Shown here: positions 1 to 8,828 of the stretch, piece after piece
Layout of the letters: each line of letters opens with the position of its first letter
Position numbering within the stretch: position 1 is the stretch's first letter
Origin: Saccharomycopsis fibuligera x Saccharomycopsis cf. fibuligera
Lineage: Eukaryota > Ascomycota > Saccharomycetes > Ascoideales > Saccharomycopsidaceae
Reading direction: 5' to 3'
Length of the DNA: 64,000 nt
NCBI GenBank assembly: GCA_001936135.1
Contig: CP012819.1
Coordinates: forward strand, 186,001-250,000
The notes under the pieces: generated by a model
The model's input: the letters and a program-made list of their open reading frames with translations, nothing else
Told to the model about the DNA's origin: nothing
Database searches by the model: none
Made by a program: the position numbers and the translations under genes

Positions 1-585
1 GACGCTTCATGTAGTAAGGATTTCGGTGTTTCTGAATTCAGCGTAGAACGCCAAAAACAATAACAAAATAAAACAAAAATATCATACGATAAATACTTCA
101 AGACAGCCGGCTGGAAAATTTTGCAGATTTGCGATTGAGCCCAAGTGGCATAAAAAAATAATCAAAAAAGATCAAAATTTCTTTTGGCTTTCTTGGTTAG
201 TTATATTACACAAAATTAAAAGCAAAGAATTAAATAATTACAGCATGAGAACTAAAAATAAGGGCTAAAGAGAAGAATGAATAAGAAGTAATGGGCGAAA
301 GTTCAAAAACAGAGCAACTAATAAACCAAAAATTAAGCCAGATCGTAAAGAAAACAACGGAATGGAACACAAGGATAGTAGGAAAAAAAATAATAGTAAA
401 AAAAGAGAGCAACCAAACGTAAATAAGATAGAAATAGTATCAACGTAGTAAAAGTGAAAAGGGAATGATGTCTACTATGACAATACAAGTAAAGAGTTAA
501 TAGATACAAACAGCTAAAAAAAAAAAAAAAAAAAAAAAAAACAACCAAAAAAGAACCAAAAAAAAACCAAAACATTCGTAGTCAC
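1..585. other. AT-rich intergenic, 3' side of PMC1
   Basis: No supportable gene. The stretch is A-rich on the + strand and contains a run of 26 A at 516-541, just beyond the PMC1 stop codon, so it reads as poly-T on the PMC1 sense strand. It probably holds the PMC1 3' UTR and polyadenylation region. The short open frames here are low-complexity Phe/Ser runs produced by that composition. Confidence 0.6.
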
Positions 586-3500
586 TCATACAGTGCCAGT
601 GGCTTTCTTTGCACTTTTATCTGAGGCACTTTCTGTTAATGTAGTTGAGTCTTCGTAAGGATGTTGTGCTTGATTGTTTTGCTGCTGCTGGGGTTGCTGC
701 TGTTCGAGATCGCTATTCAGTCTCAGTCTGGTAATCTCGCGAAAGCTCTTTCTCTTGCTCTTGCGCAAGAAATCAAACGAGATAATATACATAAATAAAT
801 GCCATGCCTTGAATGGGAAGAATCTAACCACCCAGATATCTGGGATAATTCTGATAATCCAACCAGCAGGAATAGAAAGCATACCACATATGATAGCAGT
901 ACCCCACATAGCACCAGTTTGTCTGGCAACAGAGAATGCAGCGCCACCAACAAACATAATCAAGACTTGAAAACCACCAATAATCAACATGATGCCAATA
1001 AAGTACCAGTTTCTGAAGAGATCATCAAAGAAATTCAAGTTTCTTTTGCTGATTCTGTCTTTCACTTTAGTGATACCATCACCTTCATCTAACTTACGGC
1101 AAACAAACATGGAAAAGAATTGCAACCAAACAAAAGTGTTGAATGTCATTGCATCCAATTGAGTTTGATTATGGCCAGTGAAGTGTTTGCCACCAAAGAA
1201 AATCTCTTTGCTTGCGAAATGCAACACAAATGTGATAACCAACTGTACCACTGATTGACCCATGATCATTTTCCACATAGCAACACTAATCAATGGCTGC
1301 TTAGTGCCTGCTGGTTTGCTTCTCAAAATGTTATCATCCGGCTTATCAGTAGCTAAAGCCAATGCTGCCAAAGTATCCATAATCAAATTGACCCACAACA
1401 ATTGCACGGCTGTCAACACTGAAGCGCCATTGGAAGAAGCCACAGCGGAAACAAAAGTCAAAACCACAGCAGTGACATTAACAGTCAATTGGAATTGGAT
1501 AAACTTTTTGATGGAAATTGCCACACAACGGCCCCATTTGATAGCCTGCACAATGGCGCTGAAATTATCAGTCATCAAAATGATGTCGGAGGCTTCTCTA
1601 GCAACATCAGTACCGGAGATACCCATGGAAAACCCAACATTGGCTAATTTCAAAGCTGGGGCATCATTAGTACCATCACCAGTCACGGCAACCACTTCAC
1701 CCATTTCCTTCAAGTTTTGCACAAGAATACGTTTATCTTGAGGTGAGGATCTTGCAAGCACTCTCAAGTTCGGAATAATTTTCTTGATTTCTTCAGACGA
1801 CAATTTTCTGAAAGTTGGACCTTCCATGCAAACGTTTTCCTGGTTCAATTCTGCTGGTCTAATGATACCGCAACCTAAAGCAATAGATTTGCCAGTAAGC
1901 AAATTATCACCAGTGACCATTCTAACAGTGACACCGGCAACTTGGCAGGCTGTCACTGCATCAGCAACACCTTCTCTTAATGGATCTTGGATTCCAACAA
2001 TACTATCAATGATTAAGCCGTTATCAGCGGTGAGATTCTTGTCAAAAAATTCATCACCGTCAAACTCTTGGTAATTTGGCAAGTCGATGTGAGCCAAACA
2101 AATAGATCTCAATGCGTTTTTAGCATAAAATTCAATCTTGCTGTCAATCTTGGCACTAATTTTATCATCGCCATTCAATGGAAGAGGGTCACCTTGGTTG
2201 GTGGCAATGTGTGTAGCCTTACGAGCGACTATTTCTGCAGCACCTTTGATGTACAAAGTGTAGTTTTTTGTTTCCGAATTCTTAACAACGACTCCTGACC
2301 ATTTTCTGTAACTTTCAAACTGAATCACCTGTACCACCCTGTCAACACCAAGCAAACTAACATTGCTTCTCAAGTTTGGTAAACTTCTATCATCCTTCAT
2401 GTCAAACAATTGCTGGCAAAGAATCAAAAGGGCAATTTCTGTCTTGGAACCCGTGAATGGTTCAGGAGGTCTTTTCAATGCTTTGGTTTCAGCCTTGGAC
2501 CACCAATGCTTTTTCTTTTTTGGCACTTGAATTTCTGGACCTTCAGCTTCTTCTTCTTCATTTGTTTCGAAGGCAGAGGAGTTTAGGACAGAGTTAACAA
2601 AGAAGGAGTGAGCAAGTTGCTTAGAGATCTGTGGCTTGATCTCCTCCGACTTGACATTGCAAATGTTGGAAGATCCAGTATCGTTGCTATCGGCAGCAGT
2701 ATCCAAGGAATCGTTAGACCCAGTATTATTGAACTCAAGGTCATTACCTACAAGGCCTCTGACGATTCTCATTCTGTTTTCCGTCAAAGTTCCGGTTTTA
2801 TCGGAGCAAACTGCAGTTGCGCCACCCATGGTTTCGCAGGACTTGAGCACCCGCACCAAGTTGTTATCTTTTGCCATTCTTGTGGTAGCAAACGCGAGCG
2901 CCAAAGTCACAGCAAGAGGCAAGCCTTCTGGTACGGCGACCACCACAATGGTGATTGCTGTGATCAAGATGTTCAAAAACTTCTCCCCCTTTTGAGCAGG
3001 GGTCAAATCGTGGTACTTGTGGGGAGCCGGCAAAAGAGCCAAGAATCTTATAAACAAGACAATGAACAATATAACTGCGGCAATCAAACCGTACTTGGAG
3101 ATGCCGTTGGCCAAGTTATCCAATCTGGCTTGTAACGGGGTGACTTCGGGCTCGGTCTTCAAAGACGCCATGGTCTTACCATGAATGGAGTTTTCACCAA
3201 CAGCGGTTATCAAACCGGTGCCGAACCCGTTGAGGACTTTGGCACCAGAAATGAAGAACGGGTCAAGGACATCGTCATTAGTGGCCAAGTCTATGCTCTC
3301 CTCGTTCTTTGGGTTTATTTTCTTGAAAGCTTTGTAACACTTGCCGACGCCGTACTTCTTTATGGTTTTCGTTTCACCGGTCAAGGCGCTTTCATCACAT
3401 TCGCAGTTGCCGCTAATCATGACTCCGTCCCCCGGAATCATGTCGTCGGTCTGCACTTGGACAAGATCGCCTACAAGCAAATCGTACATGGATATGACAG

Positions 3501-4224
3501 ACTCCTTGCCATCGCGGATGACCACCACCTTCTTGTCCTCCTTTTTAGCGTTGAGCTTGGCAAACTGGCGCTCTTTTTGGTAGTCGTTCACCGAGCCAAC
3601 AATCACCACAATCAAGATGGCAACAATAATGGCCACGCCCTCAACCCATTCGACCTTTGGCAACTTTTTGCCCTCCGGGTCATACTCGGGCGGCTGGCCG
3701 AAAGTTTCGTAAAGCCCAAGAGCAAGAGAAACAATAGCCGCAATGCTCAAGACAATCAACACTTTGTCCTTCATGGCCTCGAACACGAGCATGTAGAACG
3801 GCTTTGGCGGGTTGGTTGGCAAGACGTTCTTGCCGTACTGCTGGACCCTGTTGCGGTACAAGTCTTTGTCGTGGAGATCGTCGTACGACAAGCCGCGCTT
3901 TGGGTCGGTTCTGAGGGCCTGGTAGAAGCTGACGATATCCGGGTCTTCGTAGCCTGGCTCGTCGCTGTCGGAGGAGTCGGAGGAGTCGATGCTGTCCTTC
4001 TTCTGGGCGTCTCTGTTGTCGGTCTCGATGACGGAGATGTGGTTGCTGTTGGCGGTGGTGGTGGCGGTGGCGGCGTTGTTGGTTCCAGTAACAAGCCTAG
4101 CAAAGGCCACCATGGACTTGGGGTCCTGAAAGTTCAAATTGTCCACGGAGTAAACATAGCCTAGGTCGAGCTTGCGAGTACCGGTGAGGATGCTGGAAAT
4201 CCTGGTGCCGACTCTGGTGGGCAT
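586..4224 (-). CDS. PMC1: Vacuolar P2B-type Ca2+-transporting ATPase (PMC1)
   Basis: This 1212-residue P-type ATPase pumps Ca2+ from cytosol into the vacuole, driven by ATP. Seen: the PEGLP motif of the ion-binding helix at residues 432-436, the phosphorylation motif DKTGTLT with acceptor Asp475, the DESALTGET actuator loop near 277-285, and the MVTGDN and TGDGTNDAPA hinge motifs further on, between paired hydrophobic helices. The acidic N-terminus and closeness to fungal Pmc1 rather than SERCA or Pmr1 decide the subfamily. The open frame runs upstream to 4530 but has no ATG before 4224. The extra stretch encodes a repeat (HFSFQI and similar) that is a minisatellite, so 4224 is the start. The C-terminal tail has two CTG codons around 718-726; read as serine they give RSRSNS, a phosphosite-like string, which fits CUG-Ser decoding. 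In yeasts PMC1 is a calcineurin/Crz1 target (family knowledge); I did not identify a convincing Crz1 site. Confidence 0.95.
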   Translation of the reverse strand: MPTRVGTRISSILTGTRKLDLGYVYSVDNLNFQDPKSMVAFARLVTGTNNAATATTTANSNHISVIETDNRDAQKKDSIDSSDSSDSDEPGYEDPDIVSFYQALRTDPKRGLSYDDLHDKDLYRNRVQQYGKNVLPTNPPKPFYMLVFEAMKDKVLIVLSIAAIVSLALGLYETFGQPPEYDPEGKKLPKVEWVEGVAIIVAILIVVIVGSVNDYQKERQFAKLNAKKEDKKVVVIRDGKESVISMYDLLVGDLVQVQTDDMIPGDGVMISGNCECDESALTGETKTIKKYGVGKCYKAFKKINPKNEESIDLATNDDVLDPFFISGAKVLNGFGTGLITAVGENSIHGKTMASLKTEPEVTPLQARLDNLANGISKYGLIAAVILFIVLFIRFLALLPAPHKYHDLTPAQKGEKFLNILITAITIVVVAVPEGLPLAVTLALAFATTRMAKDNNLVRVLKSCETMGGATAVCSDKTGTLTENRMRIVRGLVGNDLEFNNTGSNDSLDTAADSNDTGSSNICNVKSEEIKPQISKQLAHSFFVNSVLNSSAFETNEEEEAEGPEIQVPKKKKHWWSKAETKALKRPPEPFTGSKTEIALLILCQQLFDMKDDRSLPNLRSNVSLLGVDRVVQVIQFESYRKWSGVVVKNSETKNYTLYIKGAAEIVARKATHIATNQGDPLPLNGDDKISAKIDSKIEFYAKNALRSICLAHIDLPNYQEFDGDEFFDKNLTADNGLIIDSIVGIQDPLREGVADAVTACQVAGVTVRMVTGDNLLTGKSIALGCGIIRPAELNQENVCMEGPTFRKLSSEEIKKIIPNLRVLARSSPQDKRILVQNLKEMGEVVAVTGDGTNDAPALKLANVGFSMGISGTDVAREASDIILMTDNFSAIVQAIKWGRCVAISIKKFIQFQLTVNVTAVVLTFVSAVASSNGASVLTAVQLLWVNLIMDTLAALALATDKPDDNILRSKPAGTKQPLISVAMWKMIMGQSVVQLVITFVLHFASKEIFFGGKHFTGHNQTQLDAMTFNTFVWLQFFSMFVCRKLDEGDGITKVKDRISKRNLNFFDDLFRNWYFIGIMLIIGGFQVLIMFVGGAAFSVARQTGAMWGTAIICGMLSIPAGWIIRIIPDIWVVRFFPFKAWHLFMYIISFDFLRKSKRKSFREITRLRLNSDLEQQQPQQQQNNQAQHPYEDSTTLTESASDKSAKKATGTV

Positions 4225-4323
4225 CTTGCGGGAGGGCTGTGTGTGCGTGCGTGTGTGAGTGTGCGTGTGTGTGTCTGCTGCTTTGCGACCAGCGGGAACT
4301 GGAGATGGGAGGGCTGCAAAGAG

Positions 4324-4425
4324 TACCTGGAAAGAAGAGTACCTGGAAAGAAGAGTACCTGGAAAGAAAAGTACCTGGAAAGAAAAGTGTATCTGGAAAG
4401 AAAAGTGTATCTGGAAAGAAAAGTG
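4324..4425. repeat. 16/18-bp minisatellite upstream of PMC1
   Basis: Six tandem units: three of 16 bp beginning TACCTGGAAAGAA (4324, 4340, 4356), then three of 18 bp (4372, 4390, 4408) that gain a GTG tail. The array ends about 100 nt upstream of the PMC1 ATG, in its promoter or 5' leader. Units differ at only one or two positions, so the expansion is recent. Confidence 0.9.
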
Positions 4426-4587
4426 TGCGTTGTAACTATCTGGCAGGCGGTAACGGCAGACTGCACAACAAAAGCAAGGACGAATGTGTCTGGGTTCTCT
4501 GGATGTTTTAAGAAAAGAATAATTGGCCACCGAGCAGTTCAGGACAAAGATGTCATATCATGGAGCGGTGGTGACTGGGAGCTGAAA

Positions 4588-4618
<31 letters not shown>

Positions 4619-4823
4619 CACAGAGCGCAGAGAAAAAGCTTAAAAGCACGGTGGGCGGAGGCAGCAAGATGAGCAGCTTGCGGTACAGGAAAGAGGAATA
4701 GTGGAGGAATATAAGCGGAATCTGGGTCAGGCGTAAGCACCACAGCCTGTTTCTGTTGTGCGATAGGCAGAAAAAAGCAATAACGTTTGAGGCCAGATAG
4801 TAAAGAAACAAGCGCAGAAACTG

Positions 4824-4857
<34 letters not shown>

Positions 4858-5611
4858 AAAAATAAAAAAATAAATAGAAAGTCAAGCAAAAAGTAAAACA
4901 GTAGCGATAAAAAGCCAAAACAGATAGCAGTAGCGTACGAGAGAGCCGGCGTGCTCCAGGCAAGGTTATTTCAGTTGCACACAGCACGAGACCGGACGAA
5001 GCTAAAGCGGAAAAGCTTGGCTAACTGCATCTGCGGTCAGCAGGAATTGTATCTCAAGGTTGCCATTGCCGTTGCCTTTCCTGCCGTTGCCCTTGCCCTT
5101 GCCATGAGGCACAGGCACAAGCACAAAGCGCCCTAGGTTGCGCTATTGCGTTTACGGTGATTTCTACTGCGGCCGCTGCGTGCCGAGTGTGATCGATCGA
5201 TCGATCGATCAGGACGGTACCGAGTGTCGAGTGCCGGCGGCGCCAGTTATCGCGGCCCAGGCTGATAGCGGCTGCGATAGCAGCAGCAGCGCTGCGTCTG
5301 GAGGCCCTGACGAAAGCAAAGCAGAACGAACTCGGCGCTTAAGGGCGCCTCCGCCCTGACAGAACGACGGAGCTCAGCTCAATGCGGGAAACCGACGAGG
5401 GCCGAGTGGCTGCTGGCTCTGCTGGGGCTGCTGGGCCCGGAAGGCAGCAGCAGGCCGCTTGCTGCTGGATATGCAGCGGACGCTTACTTTGCTTGGAGGA
5501 CGGGGCTATGCTGGCTGGGGTTTTGCGGTGCTGGGGGAGGGGACGGGAGGGCGAGGAGCAGGACGGACAGGACGGACAGGACGGACGCCTAGCAAAAAAA
5601 CGAGGCTGTGT

Positions 5612-5614
<3 letters not shown>

Positions 5615-5646
<32 letters not shown>

Positions 5647-5663
5647 TGTCTGTCTGTCTGTCT
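5615..5663. repeat. (TG)n followed by (TCTG)n microsatellite
   Basis: About 15 TG units run directly into about five TCTG units. It is part of the GC-rich island and non-coding. Confidence 0.9.
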
Positions 5664-6385
5664 GCTTTAGAGCGCAGTGCACTAGCCTCAAGGGTCTGCC
5701 TGCGGGCGTTGCCCCCCGAAGTATCCATCGATCGGGGCTCCTGGGGGCTGACTAAACCTAGCATTTTGCTTTTTTTGCTTTTTTTTTTTTTTTTTTTTCC
5801 GCTGGCGACGCGACGCGACGAGATGAGATGCGATGCGATGCGATGAGATGGGGCCGGGCAAGACGAGACGACGCCACAGACGGAGATGGCGCGCGACACA
5901 CTGCTTCGCTCGCTCTGAGATAGCGAGCGGTCCGGCGTGTGTGTCTGTGTCTGTGTCTGTGTCTGTGTCTGTGCGCCCGCGCGCGTATGCTTGCAAGGCT
6001 GTGGTCGATGTTCGCGCTCTGACGAGCCGTACATGCTATGTTGGAAATGTCCAAGAAAACGCCAGCGAGCCATCTGGGCATACCAGTCTGCGTGCGTGGG
6101 TGCGTGGGTGCGGGCTGGGCTTAGTAGCCGTTTTCCTGGCGGCATGGCGCTTCGCTGTGGTTTTCTGTAGGCGACAAAAACTGAAACTCGCCCAGCACCC
6201 GCGCGCGGGCGCCCGCGCCCGCGGCTGCGGCTGCGGCTGCCGCCGAGACTTTGCTGTGCCGTTGCTCGCCAAGATGCGCGGTACTGCCAGGGTATGCGCT
6301 ATAACGCACAGCACAGACCCACACGCCAACATCCTCCGTCCTCCCTCCGCCCCTCCCACTCTTGCGCTGCGCGGCAACGTCTGGT

Positions 6386-6391
6386 CACGTG
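6386..6391. promoter_or_regulatory. CACGTG E-box
   Basis: Palindromic CACGTG, the core bound by yeast bHLH factors such as Cbf1 and Pho4. It is one of three in this intergenic region; the others are at 6458-6463 and 6820-6825. They sit 65 to 505 nt upstream of the TATA element at 6890, so they may regulate the gene starting at 7118. Confidence 0.45.
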
Positions 6392-6457
6392 CGCGCTCTG
6401 GTGTGGCGGTGCAGGCAGCGGCCGCGGTGGCGGTGGCGGTGGCGGTGGTGTTTGTAT

Positions 6458-6463
6458 CACGTG
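6458..6463. promoter_or_regulatory. CACGTG E-box
   Basis: Second CACGTG copy, in the context TCACGTGA, the extended palindrome preferred by Cbf1-type proteins. It lies about 430 nt upstream of the TATA element at 6890. Confidence 0.45.
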
Positions 6464-6819
6464 ACACCATATCGCGAGCGGCACAGCGTAAACAAACAAA
6501 CAAACAAACAAACAAGCGTAAACAACAGCGAGCCGCGCCCGACAGCCCCGGAAGCCCCGGAAGCAGCCACCAGCCGGCCCAGTCAGCAGAAACGCCGCTG
6601 GCGCTCCGTTGACGTTGGCTCCATTGGCGTTGGCAGCAGGTAGCACACAACGCGCGCTACGCATCATCGTAGGCTGCCAGCTGGCAGCTGGCCGCCGGCC
6701 ATTCCGGGGATGTCGCAGACAGGTCTCCTGTTTCCACGGGGAGCGCGCCAAAGCCCGCGCGGCGTTGCTCATGTGCACCTCCTCTAAGCCTCGTGCCGGT
6801 CACGGGGCGCTCCCAAGCG

Positions 6820-6825
6820 CACGTG
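6820..6825. promoter_or_regulatory. CACGTG E-box
   Basis: Third CACGTG copy, 65 nt upstream of the TATA element at 6890. Confidence 0.45.
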
Positions 6826-6889
6826 TGTGGCACGCCCGGACACCCCCTCTGCTGGCTTTTTTTCCCAGAGAATAATAGCCAGCGCGGTG

Positions 6890-6895
6890 TATAAG
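6890..6895 (+). promoter_or_regulatory. TATA element for the gene at 7118
   Basis: TATAAG in a GC-rich neighbourhood, about 225 nt upstream of the first ATG of the following gene. A pyrimidine-rich stretch with transcription-start character follows at about 7005-7115. Confidence 0.5.
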
Positions 6896-7117
6896 CCCCT
6901 GCTAGCAGGAACAAAAAATTCTCCTATACTACACACGCCCAACACAACACCAGCGAGCAGCCCGTCAGCCAGTCAGTCAGACAGCATCACCTCACCCTGC
7001 GAAAAGCCTCTTTTTTCTCTCTCGCCTTGCTTGTCTCCCTCGTTGGCTGGTACCAATAAAGCCAGGCTGTCTCGCCCCCGTCGCATCTCGCTCTTCTCCC
7101 TCTCTTCTGCTCTTACT

Positions 7118-7870
7118 ATGTGCATGAGAGCCCCCTCCCATATCTACAACCCGCCGTATCTTCCTGCCAGCCGCATCCGTCCTGACACCGACACAATCCA
7201 GCAGAGAGAGCACAGTGGCAAAGACCCCCATAGCGTTCCCCATAGCGTTCCCCATAGCGTTCCCGATACACACAGCATGTCTAGCGGATCCCCAGACATG
7301 GACGAGAAGTTGCTCTTGAAGCAGAGAGACGAGGCCGAGCAGCGCGCGAGCGCCAACTCCAGCGTCGGCAAGGAGTTGCCAATGCCAGTTTCTTACAGCA
7401 GCAGCAGCCGCAGCAGCAAGCAAAAAAAGACTTTGGCCAACTCAAAATGCGCCATTGTCGGGTACTCCACCGCCATCATGGCGCTCTTGTTCTTCGTTAT
7501 TGGTTCTTTCCACGACTGTTCCATGATGGCGGACGGCCCGATGCCTCCTCGTCCCCACCATCACCCAGATCCCCACCACCAACAGGGTCCTCACCACCAG
7601 CCTGGCCCAAGCGTCAACGGCACTGGCCCTGGGACACCGCCGCCTCCACCACCCCGTCGCCACGAAAAAATGAGCGGCAGAGGCAGAGGCAAAAAGAACT
7701 GCCGTGGCAAGGACGCCGCCGAAATCGTGGCTCCTCCTCGTGCTGATGGCGAAGGCGGTGACAGCAAACAGGAAATCAAAGTCACTACTGCCGTCGAACT
7801 CCATTCGTTCAGTGTCGACCACTACGATTTGAACACTTTGTTGATTGAGGAGTTCATGCTTCTCGATTAG
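7118..7870 (+). CDS. Hypothetical single-pass membrane protein, His/Pro-rich
   Basis: I do not recognise this 250-residue protein. Seen from the first ATG: a polar N-terminus with a triple HSVP repeat from a 12-bp tandem repeat near 7230-7265, a Ser-rich segment with a basic KQKK flank, one hydrophobic helix at about residues 111-131, a Pro/His-rich stalk (PHHHPDPHHQ), a PPPPPP run, a basic GRGRGKK patch and an acidic C-terminus. Basic residues before the helix suggest a type II orientation (inference). The frame is open upstream to 6827 but without an ATG. Possible starts are 7118, 7124 and 7277; the last begins MSSGSPDMDEK and would remove the HSVP repeat. All have A at -3 or a comparable context. 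Base composition matches the GC-rich island, so the 5' part may not be translated. The TM segment and the C-terminal part look like genuine coding sequence. Confidence 0.6.
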   Translation: MCMRAPSHIYNPPYLPASRIRPDTDTIQQREHSGKDPHSVPHSVPHSVPDTHSMSSGSPDMDEKLLLKQRDEAEQRASANSSVGKELPMPVSYSSSSRSSKQKKTLANSKCAIVGYSTAIMALLFFVIGSFHDCSMMADGPMPPRPHHHPDPHHQQGPHHQPGPSVNGTGPGTPPPPPPRRHEKMSGRGRGKKNCRGKDAAEIVAPPRADGEGGDSKQEIKVTTAVELHSFSVDHYDLNTLLIEEFMLLD

Positions 7871-8648
7871 GTGAGCGGCCCGAGCACCGGTTCATCTGTC
7901 TCTGAACCCAAACTGCTGTGTTTCTCTCTCTTTTTTTCTTCTCTCTTTAGCCGTATGTCTATTATCTCAGTAGCTTTTGCACTCTCTATTTTCTGCTCTT
8001 TTCTCCCGACCGTTCCTGTTGCTAATTCTCATTTGATTTCATCTACAGTCCTGCTTCCGCCACATGCCTTTTGTTTCTCGTTTATCCTTATGTTTTGCGC
8101 CCTCCTGCCACTAGTTCACGGCACTATACAGCACACCTTTTAGACAGGGTAAAATAAAACCAGACAATACAAAATAAAATAAGATAATACTAGAAAGTAA
8201 AGTAAAATAAAATGAGATTATTCTCCGAAGTGTAGAGGGCTTTGCATAAAAAACCTCTCAGCGCGATGTCGAGGGACCAGACTCAAGTGTATGAGAAAAT
8301 GTCGCAGCACATGACCCCCGGGAGCGCTAACCGTGCGTCCGCGATAGACAGCGACAATCAGAAAGGAAGGAAGGAAGGAGAGAAAGAAAGAAAGAAAGAA
8401 AGAAGAAAAATTACTGTAACATTCGCGTGCAAACGACCCTGACACCCCAGCTACTACCAACACTATCAGCTTTGGACAGCCAAGAACCAACTCGCAGCAG
8501 AAAGCCTTCTTCTCCGTTGTTGTTCAGCAGTAACCGAAATCCTGAAAAACTTCCAAGTCTTACGAAACGTGCCGCAATTCTTTGCAACATTGTCTGCCCG
8601 CTAAGTTTTGCCTTCCACCCAGCACATCATACACGCCAACATCGTTGA

Positions 8649-8707
<59 letters not shown>

Positions 8708-8828
8708 CGAATATCAACCGCTGCGACCGTAGCCACCACATTGCCCACCACGATACACAGAGACATCACAGCGCTACAGTAACGACGGCGACTTAGCAAA
8801 CAATACTAACGGCTATTACCACTGCAAA
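7871..8828. other. Intergenic with GAAA/GGAA and ATC repeats
   Basis: The left part is pyrimidine-rich, then AAAATAAAAT-rich around 8148-8215, which is suitable for 3' end formation of the upstream gene. A purine tract of GGAA and GAAA repeats lies at 8365-8403. The (ATC)n array is annotated separately. No supportable gene was seen. Confidence 0.5.
8650..8707. repeat. (ATC)19 trinucleotide array in a 5' leader
   Basis: An uninterrupted ATC/CAT array ending about 120 nt upstream of the ATG at 8829. By position it is in the 5' UTR or core promoter of that gene. It is open in all frames, which creates artefactual poly-Ser, poly-Ile and poly-Asp open frames. Confidence 0.9.

Larger units (their letters stand above)
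4225..7117. other. GC-rich intergenic island dense in simple repeats
   Basis: This divergent region between PMC1 and the gene at 7118 is strikingly GC-rich from about 4.95 to 7.1 kb, unlike the AT-rich remainder. It holds an (AG)n tract near 4590, an A32 run at 4824-4855, GATC repeats near 5191, a GGACGGACA repeat near 5560, (TG)n then (TCTG)n at 5615-5663, GTCTGT repeats at 5940-5972, GC-only runs near 6205-6240, GGTGGC repeats near 6426-6450 and AAAC repeats near 6490-6515. Long open frames exist on both strands (such as 5833-6612 on + and 5339-6145 on -), but they follow base composition and show no recognisable domain. Three CACGTG boxes lie toward the right end. Confidence 0.7.

Noticed and set aside
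3181-4164. 327-codon + strand open frame
   Set aside because: Antisense shadow of PMC1; the PMC1 frame has all P-type ATPase motifs.
4225-4530. N-terminal extension of PMC1 by 102 codons
   Set aside because: It begins with GTG, contains the minisatellite and a CA-repeat His-Thr run, and is not part of the Pmc1 family.
5339-6612. Long overlapping open frames on both strands (268 codons - and 259 codons +)
   Set aside because: They follow the GC-rich, stop-poor composition and the simple repeats, give Arg/Ala/Thr-His runs, and show no domain or initiation context.
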